Source: UBA940 sp964464465 (GTDB lineage Bacteria > Bacteroidota > Bacteroidia > Bacteroidales > Rikenellaceae). Taken from it: a stretch of 41,629 bases of DNA. The position numbers and the translations under genes are program-made. The DNA lies in assembly GCA_964464465.1 (NCBI GenBank), contig CAYXGF010000010.1:1-41629 (forward strand), given 5' to 3'. Positions within the stretch are counted from its first letter, which is position 1; the number at the start of each line of letters is the position of its first letter. Below, piece after piece: positions 1 to 7,975 of this stretch. The notes beneath the pieces are model-generated. The model did no database searches. It had not been told where the DNA came from and saw only the letters and a program-made list of their open reading frames with translations.

Positions 1-48
1 GACACAAGGATTTTCAGTCCTTTGCTCTACCAACTGAGCTATGGCACC
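1..48 (-). tRNA. tRNA-Phe (GAA), 3' part cut by window edge
   Basis: Read on the minus strand, the gene begins at base 48 with the acceptor 5' strand GGTGCCA, followed by a D-arm with the usual AGCTCAGTTGGTAGAGC and an anticodon arm AAGGA-CTGAAAA-TCCTT. The anticodon is GAA (complement of 13-15), which decodes phenylalanine. The variable loop, T-arm and acceptor 3' strand lie beyond the left edge. A good promoter lies at 79-109. The phenylalanyl-tRNA synthetase beta gene (pheT) is in the same window, about 30 kb away. Confidence 0.93.
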
Positions 49-78
49 ATCGTATCATTCGTAAGCCGAATGCGAGTG

Positions 79-109
79 CAAAGGTAAGGATAAAAATCTA
101 ATTTGCAAA
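79..109 (-). promoter_or_regulatory. Promoter of tRNA-Phe
   Basis: On the minus strand TTTG (106-109) is followed by a 19-bp spacer and TACCTTTG (79-86). This fits the Bacteroidetes primary-sigma consensus TTTG / TAnnTTTG. It lies 30 bp upstream of the tRNA 5' end. Confidence 0.7.
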
Positions 110-179
110 TCCTGGGGCAAAAAAAATGTGAAGCGGGTATAGTTTCCGGTATTTTTATACTTATCTCGACTAAAAGTAT

Positions 180-187
180 TATATTTG
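180..187 (+). promoter_or_regulatory. -7 box for the nadE-rnf operon
   Basis: TATATTTG matches TAnnTTTG and lies 41 bp before the nadE ATG. No clear TTTG is found at the -33 position, so the call rests on the -7 box alone. Confidence 0.45.
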
Positions 188-228
188 TCCCCCGAAAATC
201 TGTTTGTTACGCTCTAATATAAAAGCCG

Positions 229-1803
229 ATGAAAGTTGCAGTTGCTCAGTTGAATTACACGATAGGCGATTTCGATGCCGGCAAAGCGAAGATAATAGGT
301 GCCGTGATGGAGGCCCGGCGGTGCGGTGCGGATTTGGTCGTATTTGCGGAACATGCCATAGAGGGTACTCCGGCTTATGATTTGCTCGGCAAGGTGACTT
401 TTTTGGAGCGTTGCGAGGATGCTTTGATTGAGATTGCATCGTTTTGCGACGATATATCTGTATTGGTCGGAATTCCTATCCAGAGCGGTGCGACTACCGT
501 AAGCGCTGCGGCTTTGATTCAGAATCGCAGGATTGTGCGTTACATAGGGAAGCGCCGTGTGACTTCTATCGACGAGAAACACTGTCTTTCATCATCCAGA
601 GGGTGCGAATGCGTTCGTGTGGCCGGAAAGAAGGTCGCGGTTGCGGTCGGCGAGGATATAGAGGACGGAAACAGGTGGGGTGATGCGGATTTGATAGTCA
701 ATCTTATCGCGGACCCGTACTGCCGCGGAGTGGTGGAGAGCCGTTACCGCAAGTACAAGAAGATAGCTTATACGTCGTCCAAGCCTGTGGTGTATGTCAA
801 TCAGGTGGGCGCTCAGACGGATGTCGTGTACGACGGCTCGTCGGCCGTTTTCGACGGCGGAGGTCGGGCTGTGTGTCTGCTGGGCAATTTCGATGAGGAT
901 TTTGCCGTGGTGGATTTGGACGCCGATAACAAGGAATTGGAAATACCGTATCAGAATAAAACGGCCAATGTTTACAAAGCTATAAAACTCGGTCTTGCGG
1001 ACTATTTCGAGAAGAACGGGTTCGAAAAAGCGTGTGTCGGCCTTTCGGGAGGTATAGACTCTGCCGTTGTAGCGGCTATGGCTGTGGACGCCCTGGGGCC
1101 GCAGAGGGTGCGCGTGCTTATGATGCCGTCCCAGTTCTCGTCCGACCATTCGGTTGCCGATGCTGTCGAGATGGCCGAAAGAATCGGTGTGGAGTACGAT
1201 GTGATTCCGATTATGGAGGCCTATAAGAGTATTACCGAGACCATGCTGCCTATTCTGGGCGGTACGCCGTTCGGTGTTGCGGAGGAGAATATACAGGCCC
1301 GCATACGCTGCGTAATGCTCATGGCCATGTCCAACAAGTTCGGACATGTGGTGCTCAATACCTCCAACAAGAGCGAGCTGGCCATAGGGTACGGCGCTCT
1401 GTATGGCGACGATATCGGGGCTATAAGTATTCTGGGCGACCTCTACAAGTGCGAGATATACGATTTGGCGCGTTACATAAACCGCGAGCGGGAGATTATC
1501 CCCGAGAATATACTGCTCAAAGCTCCGTCGGCAGAACTTCGTCCCGGGCAGTTCGATACGGATGTGCTGCCGCCTTACGAGGTCGTGGACTCGGTGCTTT
1601 ACAGAATGATTGAGGAGGGGCAGCACCGAGAGGAAATCATCGGAGCTGGATTCGAGGCCGAGGTGGTTTACAGGATTCACAAGATGCTGGTGCGCAGTCA
1701 GTACAAGAGATTCCAGTTCTGTCCGACACTGCGTCTTTCTACGCGGCCGCTTCATCAGGGGGTTATCATGCCGTTTACGAGCAAATACGGATTCCTATAT
1801 TAA
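229..1803 (+). CDS. nadE: NAD+ synthetase, two-domain type, with altered glutaminase site
   Basis: Makes NAD+ from nicotinic acid adenine dinucleotide, ATP and ammonia or glutamine. Residues 1-240 form a nitrilase-type (CN hydrolase) amidase domain and the rest an ATP-pyrophosphatase synthase domain with the P-loop SGGIDS at 273-278. The 524-residue length fits the shorter bacterial two-domain enzymes. Of the nitrilase Glu-Lys-Cys triad, Glu41 (VVFAEHA) and Lys108 (YIGKRR) can be placed, but the Cys position is Gly141 (VAVGEDI where the family has ICEDI). Glutamine hydrolysis is therefore probably lost and free ammonia may be the nitrogen donor; this is inference. The stop codon directly abuts the rseC start, so the gene is probably co-transcribed with the rnf genes. 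Confidence 0.93.
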   Translation: MKVAVAQLNYTIGDFDAGKAKIIGAVMEARRCGADLVVFAEHAIEGTPAYDLLGKVTFLERCEDALIEIASFCDDISVLVGIPIQSGATTVSAAALIQNRRIVRYIGKRRVTSIDEKHCLSSSRGCECVRVAGKKVAVAVGEDIEDGNRWGDADLIVNLIADPYCRGVVESRYRKYKKIAYTSSKPVVYVNQVGAQTDVVYDGSSAVFDGGGRAVCLLGNFDEDFAVVDLDADNKELEIPYQNKTANVYKAIKLGLADYFEKNGFEKACVGLSGGIDSAVVAAMAVDALGPQRVRVLMMPSQFSSDHSVADAVEMAERIGVEYDVIPIMEAYKSITETMLPILGGTPFGVAEENIQARIRCVMLMAMSNKFGHVVLNTSNKSELAIGYGALYGDDIGAISILGDLYKCEIYDLARYINREREIIPENILLKAPSAELRPGQFDTDVLPPYEVVDSVLYRMIEEGQHREEIIGAGFEAEVVYRIHKMLVRSQYKRFQFCPTLRLSTRPLHQGVIMPFTSKYGFLY

Positions 1804-2223
1804 ATGATGGAGACGCTTGTAGAACATAAAGGCATCGTGGTGGCCTCGGAAAACGGAAGAGTCGATGTCGAGATAGAGGTGCAGGAAGCCTGTCACAGTT
1901 GCAAGGCCAAGGGATTGTGCGCAAGCGGGTCCGGCCAGAGCAGACTGATAAGTGTCTACACGCAGCAGGCACAGTCTTACGAAATAGGGGAGAGCGTTGT
2001 CGTGCAGGCGGCGCAGAGCATCGGAATCAAAGCGGCGGTTTATGCCTATGCGATTCCTTTTTTGTTGCTGCTCGTATGTCTTATGGTTATGCTGGGCTGC
2101 GGGGTCGGGGAATCGGTGGCTGGTCTATGTTCGCTCGGCGTTGTAGGTGTATATTATCTTTGTCTGGCTCTGCTGCGCGGAAAATTCGAAAAGGAAATAA
2201 TATTCAAACTTAAAAAAATATAA
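1804..2223 (+). CDS. rseC: RseC/MucC family membrane protein
   Basis: A 139-residue protein with an N-terminal Cys cluster (C30, C33, C39, in EACHSCKAKGLC) followed by two predicted membrane helices at roughly 79-98 and 103-123. This is the layout of RseC/MucC proteins, which in Proteobacteria take part in sigma-E control or SoxR reduction together with Rnf-like complexes. In Bacteroidales the gene often sits directly before rnfB, as it does here, so a role in assembly or redox maintenance of Rnf is the best guess. Either ATG at 1804 or 1807 could be the start. The stop overlaps the rnfB ATG by one base (TAATG). Confidence 0.85.
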   Translation: MMETLVEHKGIVVASENGRVDVEIEVQEACHSCKAKGLCASGSGQSRLISVYTQQAQSYEIGESVVVQAAQSIGIKAAVYAYAIPFLLLLVCLMVMLGCGVGESVAGLCSLGVVGVYYLCLALLRGKFEKEIIFKLKKI

Positions 2224-3083
2224 TGGGAGTTTTAGGATTTACAATTTTGACACTGTGTGTGTTGGGTGTCCTTTCGGCGGCGATTCTCTATTTCGTCGCG
2301 CAGAAATTCAAGGTTTACGAGGATCCCCGTATAGATGAGGTGGAGAAAATGCTGCCCGGAGCCAATTGCGGCGGATGCGGATTCGCAGGCTGTCGTGCCA
2401 TGGCGGATGCATTGGTTAAGAACGATGACATTTCGGAGTTGTTCTGTCCGGTAGGCGGTGGCGACACGATGAAATCGGTGGCGTCGTTTCTCGGCAAGGC
2501 TGCCGTGGAACGCGAGCCGCAGGTAGCTGTCGTGCGTTGCGGCGGCGACTGCGAGCATCGTCCGCGTACCAATACTTTCGACGGAGCTTCGTCGTGTGCC
2601 GTGGTGGCGTCGCTGTATGGCGGCGAGACCGGTTGCACTTTCGGATGTATCGGTCTGGGAGACTGCGAGCTGGCTTGCTCTTTCGGGGCTATAAAAATCA
2701 ATCCCGATACGCAGCTTCCGGAGGTTGACGAACAGAAATGTACCGCTTGCGGCGCATGCGTGAAGGCGTGTCCGAAGATGATTATCGAACTTCGCAAGAA
2801 GGGGATAAAGAGCCGCCGCGTGTACGTCTCATGTGTCAATAAGGACAAGGGAGCCGTAGCCCGCAAGAGTTGTTCGGCAGCATGTATCGCCTGCACCAAG
2901 TGCGTGAAGGCGTGTCCGTTCGGTGCCATAACCATTGAGAACAATCTCTCGTATATCGATGCCGAGAAATGCCGCCTGTGCCGCAAGTGTGTGGCCGAGT
3001 GTCCTACCGGAGCCATCGTAGACGTGAATTTCCCGCCCCGCAAGGAGCCGTCGGCCGAGCAGCAGGCGTCAAAAACAGAGTAA
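2223..3083 (+). CDS. rnfB: Rnf electron transport complex subunit B
   Basis: Iron-sulfur subunit that takes electrons from ferredoxin into the Rnf complex (ferredoxin:NAD+ oxidoreductase coupled to Na+ or H+ export). One N-terminal membrane helix (about 4-26) precedes the RnfB Fe-S motif with C49, C52, C57 and C75 (NCGGCGFAGC...FC). After a further Cys-rich stretch there are three ferredoxin-like CxxCxxCxxxCP motifs (TACGACVKACP, IACTKCVKACP, RLCRKCVAECP). At 286 residues it is longer than proteobacterial RnfB, which is normal for the long form in anaerobes. It is translationally coupled to rseC, and rnfC follows after 25 bp. Confidence 0.96.
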   Translation: MGVLGFTILTLCVLGVLSAAILYFVAQKFKVYEDPRIDEVEKMLPGANCGGCGFAGCRAMADALVKNDDISELFCPVGGGDTMKSVASFLGKAAVEREPQVAVVRCGGDCEHRPRTNTFDGASSCAVVASLYGGETGCTFGCIGLGDCELACSFGAIKINPDTQLPEVDEQKCTACGACVKACPKMIIELRKKGIKSRRVYVSCVNKDKGAVARKSCSAACIACTKCVKACPFGAITIENNLSYIDAEKCRLCRKCVAECPTGAIVDVNFPPRKEPSAEQQASKTE

Positions 3084-3108
3084 GAGAAAAGAAAAACGTG
3101 ATAATTAT

Positions 3109-4446
3109 ATGTTGAAGAGTTTTCCTATCGGCGGAGTGCATCCGTCGGAAAATAAATTGAGCCGGGGTGCGGCCGTAGAGAGATTTCCGTTGCCGGAGAC
3201 GGTGGTGATTCCTCTTTCGCAGCATATAGGAGCGCCGGCGCAGCCTGTTGTCTCGAAGGGAGACAAGGTTCTTGCCGGTCAGTTGATTGCGCAGTCCTCG
3301 GGTTTCGTTTCAGCCAATATCCACTCCTCGGTGTCGGGTACCGTGACGGCGATAGATACGGTCGTAGGTCCTGCCGGGCTTCGTCAGATGGCCGTAACGA
3401 TTAAGGTCGAAGGCGATACGTGGGCCGAAGGTATAGACCTTTCGGATGAAATCAAACGTGAGTGCAGTCTCGCTCCTGCCGAAATAGTCAAGAAGATTGC
3501 AGATGCCGGTATCGTCGGTATGGGCGGTGCGACATTCCCCACGCAGGTGAAGCTTACTCCGCCTCCGGGCAAGACCGCTGAGTTTCTTATCATCAACGGC
3601 GTCGAGTGCGAGCCTTATCTTACGGCGGACCACCGTGTCATGCTGGAACGCGGCAAGGAGTTGCTCATAGGCGTCGAGATTCTCGCCAAGGCTCTGGGTG
3701 TTAAGAAGAGTTATATTGGAATCGAGAACAACAAACCGGATGCGATAGAGCATCTGGGGCGTCTTGCCGCCGAGTTCGACGGTATAGAGGTCATGCCGCT
3801 GAAAGTCAAATATCCTCAGGGCGGTGAGAAACAGCTGATAGCTGCCGTTACGGGACGTCAGGTCAAGTCGGGGGCGCTGCCTATCGATGCCGGAGCCGTC
3901 GTTCAGAACGTGGGGACTGCTCTTGCAGTGTATGAAGCCGTTCAGAAGAACAAACCTCTTGTGGAGAGAGTCGTTACCGTTACGGGCAAGAAGCTGGCTA
4001 AACCATCCAACTTCCTGGTGCGTATCGGTACTCCGGTGCGTTCGCTCATTGAGGCCGCAGGCGGTCTGAGCGATGATGCAGCTAAGGTAATCGGCGGAGG
4101 ACCTATGATGGGACGAGCTATGAGCAATATCGATGCTCCGGTCATCAAGGGTACTTCCGGAATACTCGTCATGTACGGAGGCGATGCCCGCCGCAATGCC
4201 GCCGATACATGTATCAAGTGCGCCAAGTGTGTCGAGGCGTGTCCTATGGGACTCGAACCGTATTTGCTGAGCAAACTTTCCGGCAAACACATGTACGACA
4301 GAGCGGAGGAGGAGCGTATCGCCGACTGTATAGAGTGCGGAAGCTGTTCGTTCACATGTCCGGCCAGTCTGCCGCTGCTCGACTATATACGTCTCGGAAA
4401 AGCCGAGGTTATGAAGATAATCAGGGCCCGGGCCGCTAAAAAGTAA
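3109..4446 (+). CDS. rnfC: Rnf electron transport complex subunit C
   Basis: Peripheral subunit expected to bind NAD(H) through FMN and pass electrons within Rnf. The 445-residue protein has an N-terminal barrel-sandwich region, the glycine-rich nucleotide-site segment GMGGATFPTQVK, the conserved NGVECEPYLTADHR, an SLBB-like region, and two C-terminal 4Fe-4S motifs (CIKCAKCVEACP from about residue 367, and CIECGSCSFTCP). All hallmark segments are intact. The length is close to that of the short clostridial and Bacteroidetes form, without the long repetitive tail of enterobacterial RsxC. Confidence 0.96.
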   Translation: MLKSFPIGGVHPSENKLSRGAAVERFPLPETVVIPLSQHIGAPAQPVVSKGDKVLAGQLIAQSSGFVSANIHSSVSGTVTAIDTVVGPAGLRQMAVTIKVEGDTWAEGIDLSDEIKRECSLAPAEIVKKIADAGIVGMGGATFPTQVKLTPPPGKTAEFLIINGVECEPYLTADHRVMLERGKELLIGVEILAKALGVKKSYIGIENNKPDAIEHLGRLAAEFDGIEVMPLKVKYPQGGEKQLIAAVTGRQVKSGALPIDAGAVVQNVGTALAVYEAVQKNKPLVERVVTVTGKKLAKPSNFLVRIGTPVRSLIEAAGGLSDDAAKVIGGGPMMGRAMSNIDAPVIKGTSGILVMYGGDARRNAADTCIKCAKCVEACPMGLEPYLLSKLSGKHMYDRAEEERIADCIECGSCSFTCPASLPLLDYIRLGKAEVMKIIRARAAKK

Positions 4447-4473
4447 GTAAAGTAAAGAAACCAAACAGTTATT

Positions 4474-5445
4474 ATGGATAAGAAATTGATTGTTTCGCCT
4501 TCACCTCATGTCCACGGGGCTTTCACCACGCAGCGTCTGATGGCTGACGTGCTCATCGCACTGCTCCCTGCTTTTGCAGTCTCGGTGTGGGTGTTCGGCG
4601 TAAGCGCGTTGATTGTTACGGCCGTTTCGGTTGCATGCTGCGTGCTGTTCGAGTATTTGATTCAGAAATTCATGCTGCGCGGTCCGCTTACCGTGTGGAA
4701 TCTCTCTGCCGTGGTTACGGGCGTGCTGCTGGCTTTCAACCTGCCGTCCAATATTCCGTTGTGGCTGGTTGTCATCGGCGCTTTCGTTGCCGTGGCCATA
4801 GGAAAGATGACTTTCGGCGGACTGGGTAAGAACCCTTTCAATCCTGCGCTTGTAGGACGTGTATTCCTGCTGATAGCTTTCCCCGTTCAGATGACCTCTT
4901 TCCCCGACAGATATTGCGATGCCACTTCGGGTGCCACGCCTCTGTCGTTTGTCAAGGAGGCGCTTAAAAGCGGCAGTTCGGTGAGCGACATCATGCCGAG
5001 CATTTCGTCTCAGTCGCTTGCTCTGGGAACCGTTTCCGGCTCGCTCGGCGAGGTTGCGGCCGTCGCACTGCTTTTGGGCTTCGTCTATCTGCTGGTGCGC
5101 AAGGTCATTACATGGCATATCCCTGTGGCGGTGCTGGGTACTATGGCGGTTTTCACCGGCATACTTCATCTGGTCAACCCGGAGGCATACCTCTCGCCTG
5201 TGTTCCATCTGATGGCCGGCGGTGCCATTCTGGGTGCGGTGTATATGGCTACCGATTATGTGACTTCGCCGATGACGAAATGCGGAATGCTGATATACGG
5301 ATTCGGAATAGGTTTTATTACGGTGCTCATACGTGTGTGGGGCGCATATCCGGAGGGTATGTCTTTCGCCATACTCATCATGAATGCCGTGGTGCCGTTG
5401 ATTAACAAGTATGTGAAACCGCGCCGTTTCGGTGCTAAAAAATAG
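4474..5445 (+). CDS. rnfD: Rnf electron transport complex subunit D
   Basis: Membrane subunit of Rnf with about nine to ten hydrophobic helices over 323 residues, part of the ion-translocating core. The motif DATSGATPLSF places Thr155 as the expected site of covalent FMN attachment (SGAT motif used by the flavin transferase ApbE). It lies 27 bp after rnfC and 15 bp before rnfG. No apbE gene is present in the window, so the flavinylating enzyme must be encoded elsewhere. Confidence 0.96.
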   Translation: MDKKLIVSPSPHVHGAFTTQRLMADVLIALLPAFAVSVWVFGVSALIVTAVSVACCVLFEYLIQKFMLRGPLTVWNLSAVVTGVLLAFNLPSNIPLWLVVIGAFVAVAIGKMTFGGLGKNPFNPALVGRVFLLIAFPVQMTSFPDRYCDATSGATPLSFVKEALKSGSSVSDIMPSISSQSLALGTVSGSLGEVAAVALLLGFVYLLVRKVITWHIPVAVLGTMAVFTGILHLVNPEAYLSPVFHLMAGGAILGAVYMATDYVTSPMTKCGMLIYGFGIGFITVLIRVWGAYPEGMSFAILIMNAVVPLINKYVKPRRFGAKK

Positions 5446-5460
5446 GAGGTATTCCGAGGT

Positions 5461-6090
5461 ATGAAAAGTTCATTGAAAAATATGGTCCTTTGTCTGCTGG
5501 GCATTACGCTGGTGTGCTCGGCCGCAGTGGGATATGTAAACAAGATAACCGTAGAGCCGATAGCAAAGGCCAAGGCCGATAACATCAATGCGGCTCTTGC
5601 CCTGGTCCTGCCTGAGTTCGATGGCAGCACCGAGCAGGAGGTGGAAATCGACGGAATGCCTATTACCGTCTATACGGCGACATCGGGACAGAATATTGTC
5701 GGATATGCCGTACAGACGATGACCAAGAAGGGTTTTTCGGGCGAGTTCCGTTTGATGGTGGGCTTCGAGTCCGACGCTACGATTCATGGAATCTCGGTTC
5801 TGGAACACAGCGAGACTCCCGGTCTCGGAAGCAAGATGACCGACGAGGGCAATCCGCTTATTTCGAGTTTCCAGGGAAAAAGCCCCGCGTCGATGCGCCT
5901 TGCCGTGAAAAAGGACGGTGGCGATGTGGATGCTCTTACGGCTGCCACGATTTCGTCAAGAGCCTATGTAGATGCCGTGGCGCGCGCTTATAATGCGATG
6001 GTGCAGGTTGCCGGTACGTCTGCCGATGCTGTCAGCGGTGCCACCTCGCTAAGTCAAACCAATGTTGAGGAGGAGTGTAGCAATGAGTAA
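5461..6090 (+). CDS. rnfG: Rnf electron transport complex subunit G, covalent FMN protein
   Basis: Membrane-anchored flavoprotein of Rnf with a single N-terminal helix (about 7-25) and an extracytoplasmic FMN-binding domain. The usual flavinylation motif is present in a slightly changed form, DALTAATISS, with Thr163 as acceptor. A second motif, DAVSGATS, with Thr195, lies in the short C-terminal tail and matches the general D-x-x-[ST]-[GA]-A-[ST] pattern at least as well. Whether both threonines carry FMN cannot be told from sequence. The last eight bases overlap the start of rnfE. Confidence 0.95.
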   Translation: MKSSLKNMVLCLLGITLVCSAAVGYVNKITVEPIAKAKADNINAALALVLPEFDGSTEQEVEIDGMPITVYTATSGQNIVGYAVQTMTKKGFSGEFRLMVGFESDATIHGISVLEHSETPGLGSKMTDEGNPLISSFQGKSPASMRLAVKKDGGDVDALTAATISSRAYVDAVARAYNAMVQVAGTSADAVSGATSLSQTNVEEECSNE

Positions 6091-6670
6091 ATTGGGACTT
6101 ATTACAAAAGGTATAATAAAGGAGAATCCGACGTTCGTACTCATTCTCGGTATGTGTCCTACGCTGGGAACCACAACGTCGGCAGTCAACGGTCTCGGAA
6201 TGGGCGTGGCTACGATGGTCGTGCTGATAATGTCGAATATCGTGATTTCGCTGATTAAGAATCTCGTGCCGGACAAGGTGCGTATCCCTGCGTTCATCGT
6301 GGTGATTGCATCGTTCGTGACCGTGGTTCAGCTCTGCATGCAGGCTTATGTTCCGGGACTGTACAAGACTCTGGGCGTGTTCATTCCGCTGATTGTCGTG
6401 AATTGTATAATTCTGGGCCGTGCCGAGGCTTTCGCCTCCAAGAACGGTGCGCTGGACTCTGCGCTGGACGGTCTGGGAATCGGTCTGGGCTTCACGCTCT
6501 CGCTTACGGTGATAGGTGCGGTGCGCGAGCTTCTGGGCAGTCTCTCTATATTCGGGTATAAATTGGTGGATGCCGACGGTGTTCTGATTTTCGTACTTGC
6601 ACCGGGTGCATTCCTTGTGTTGGGATACCTGATGGTTCTGTTCAATAAATTAATGGCGAAAAGTAAATAG
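6083..6670 (+). CDS. rnfE: Rnf electron transport complex subunit E
   Basis: Six-helix membrane subunit (195 residues) of the RnfA/RnfE pair, which are antiparallel homologues in the ion-translocating core. Conserved segments include ENPTFVLILGMCPTLG near the N-terminus and the NCIILGRAEAFA loop. The in-frame ATG at 6062 is less likely: ATG 6083 gives the conserved MSKLG start and has a purine-rich GAGGAGG a suitable distance upstream, overlapping the end of rnfG. Confidence 0.96.
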   Translation: MSKLGLITKGIIKENPTFVLILGMCPTLGTTTSAVNGLGMGVATMVVLIMSNIVISLIKNLVPDKVRIPAFIVVIASFVTVVQLCMQAYVPGLYKTLGVFIPLIVVNCIILGRAEAFASKNGALDSALDGLGIGLGFTLSLTVIGAVRELLGSLSIFGYKLVDADGVLIFVLAPGAFLVLGYLMVLFNKLMAKSK

Positions 6671-6672
6671 AC

Positions 6673-7245
6673 ATGGAATATTTCATAATTATAATAGGCG
6701 CGATTTTCGTAAACAATGTCGTCCTGTCGCAGTTCCTCGGCATATGTCCTTTCCTGGGTGTGTCGAGCAAGGTCTCCACATCGCTCGGAATGGGTGCAGC
6801 CGTGACGTTCGTTATGGCAATATCGTCCGTAGTGGTGTATCTGTTGCAGTATCACGTTCTGGCACCGTTGCATATCGAGTATATGCAGACAATCGTATTC
6901 ATTCTGGTGATTGCGGCGCTGGTGCAGATGGTGGAAATCATTCTGAAAAAGGTCAGCCCCGTGCTCTATCAGGCTTTGGGTATCTTTCTGCCTCTGATTA
7001 CCACCAACTGCGCTGTGCTGGGTGTCGCCATTCTGCTGGTGCAGAAGGAGTACAATCTGCTCCAATCGGTGGTGTATTCGGTTTCTACGGCTGTCGGTTT
7101 CGCACTGGCTCTGGTTCTGTTTGCCGGTATCCGTGAGCGTCTGGAACTCGACGGAGTACCCGAATCGTTCAAAGGCACTCCCGTTGCACTCATTGTCGCC
7201 GGTATTCTTGCCATGGCGTTTATGGGTTTCTCCGGACTGGTGTAA
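6673..7245 (+). CDS. rnfA: Rnf electron transport complex subunit A
   Basis: Six-helix membrane subunit, 190 residues, partner of RnfE. It keeps the paired half-site motifs NNVVLSQFLGICPFLG near the N-terminus and TTNCAVLGVAI in the second half; the Cys in each is thought to take part in a membrane-embedded Fe-S centre between RnfA and RnfE. Last gene of the operon, two bases after rnfE, with a perfect 15-bp terminator hairpin 21 bp downstream. Confidence 0.96.
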   Translation: MEYFIIIIGAIFVNNVVLSQFLGICPFLGVSSKVSTSLGMGAAVTFVMAISSVVVYLLQYHVLAPLHIEYMQTIVFILVIAALVQMVEIILKKVSPVLYQALGIFLPLITTNCAVLGVAILLVQKEYNLLQSVVYSVSTAVGFALALVLFAGIRERLELDGVPESFKGTPVALIVAGILAMAFMGFSGLV

Positions 7246-7266
7246 ATTCAGAAACTGATATAAAAA

Positions 7267-7300
7267 CAGAACGCCGGACTTTCGTAAGTCCGGCGTTCTG
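7267..7300 (+). terminator. Terminator of the rnf operon, possibly bidirectional
   Basis: A perfect 15-bp stem (7267-7281 with 7286-7300) closes a 4-base loop. A T-rich run follows on the plus strand (TCGTCTTTT), and five T's follow on the minus strand, so the hairpin may also end transcription of the convergent Nim-like gene. Confidence 0.88.
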
Positions 7301-7325
7301 TCGTCTTTTGCGCGGCGTGTGCGGA

Positions 7326-7808
7326 TTATTGCACTTTTTTGCATTTGCCGCTTGCAGAGGTAATATCTATGCGTATTATCTCCGTTCTGTGAAATGATTT
7401 TTCTGCATATTTAAGGCCGACAGCCTTATCCTCCGGAGAATACTTGTCGAGTATCATTTCCAGGGCCTTCATTTTCTCGCCGTCGTTGAGTGGGACGGAT
7501 GCGGTGCCCTGTACGACAACGCTCTCGTAGGATGTGGTGAAATGGTCGGAGATGACGTGCGTGTTTCCGACGACGCAGAAAGATATGTTGCAGCATAGGG
7601 CAATGGCATTCAGTTTACGGCCTTCGGGAGCGCAATGTATATATATTGTATGCAGCCCGTCCCAGACGAAATTTACCGGTATTCCGTATGCCCGGTCTGC
7701 ATCGCATAATGAAAGAACACCCCACTGGCTGTCCCGGAGCAACTGCTCGGCTCTGGCCTCGTCGAGCAGTCTGTCCTGCCGTCTGATTTTACTGTTGTCG
7801 TAGTTCAT
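7326..7808 (-). CDS. Nim-like / pyridoxamine 5'-phosphate oxidase family flavoprotein
   Basis: A 160-residue protein of the FMN-binding split-barrel type, resembling the Bacteroides Nim nitroimidazole-reductase family: an N-terminal RRQDR...EARAEQLLRDSQWGVLSL segment, then GIPVNFVWDGLHTIYIHCAPEGRKL and a central VVVQGTA strand. Such proteins bind FMN or other cofactors and reduce small molecules. Nitroimidazole resistance cannot be claimed, because most chromosomal members have no tested activity. The start is placed at ATG 7808 (MNYDNSK), the usual N-terminus of the family, rather than at 7838. Confidence 0.78.
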   Translation of the reverse strand: MNYDNSKIRRQDRLLDEARAEQLLRDSQWGVLSLCDADRAYGIPVNFVWDGLHTIYIHCAPEGRKLNAIALCCNISFCVVGNTHVISDHFTTSYESVVVQGTASVPLNDGEKMKALEMILDKYSPEDKAVGLKYAEKSFHRTEIIRIDITSASGKCKKVQ

Positions 7809-7860
7809 GGTGTGAGTATATAAGTTTATAAATTTCAAGCAGCTGTCTGCTTTCTGGGCT

Positions 7861-7956
7861 CACTTTCTCGGGATGCCACCGCCTTGGCGAACCGGTGGTA
7901 TCATGCTGACAGCATGATTGCTGTACGAAGTATCGTGCATACTTTCGGGAAAGTGG
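7861..7956. other. Highly structured intergenic segment, no gene recognised
   Basis: Between the GNAT and Nim-like genes. Outer arms CACTTTC (7861-7867) and GAAAGTG (7950-7956) enclose three inverted repeats: CCACCG (7876-7881)/CGGTGG (7893-7898), the 17-base TCATGCTG-A-CAGCATGA (7901-7917), and AAGTAT (7928-7933)/ATACTT (7939-7944). It could be a structured leader or small RNA on either strand. It has no T-run and does not match a tRNA or any riboswitch I recognise. Confidence 0.35.
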
Positions 7957-7975
7957 CGCGCGGTACAGTCATGTT

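Noticed and set aside
592..1755. Long minus-strand open frame (387 codons) opposite nadE
   Set aside because: It is the antisense shadow of nadE, which has clear family motifs; the antisense translation shows no domain.
7861..7956. tRNA or tRNA-like gene in the structured gap
   Set aside because: The outer helix and three hairpins mimic a cloverleaf, but there is no properly placed T-loop, D-loop or anticodon stem on either strand.
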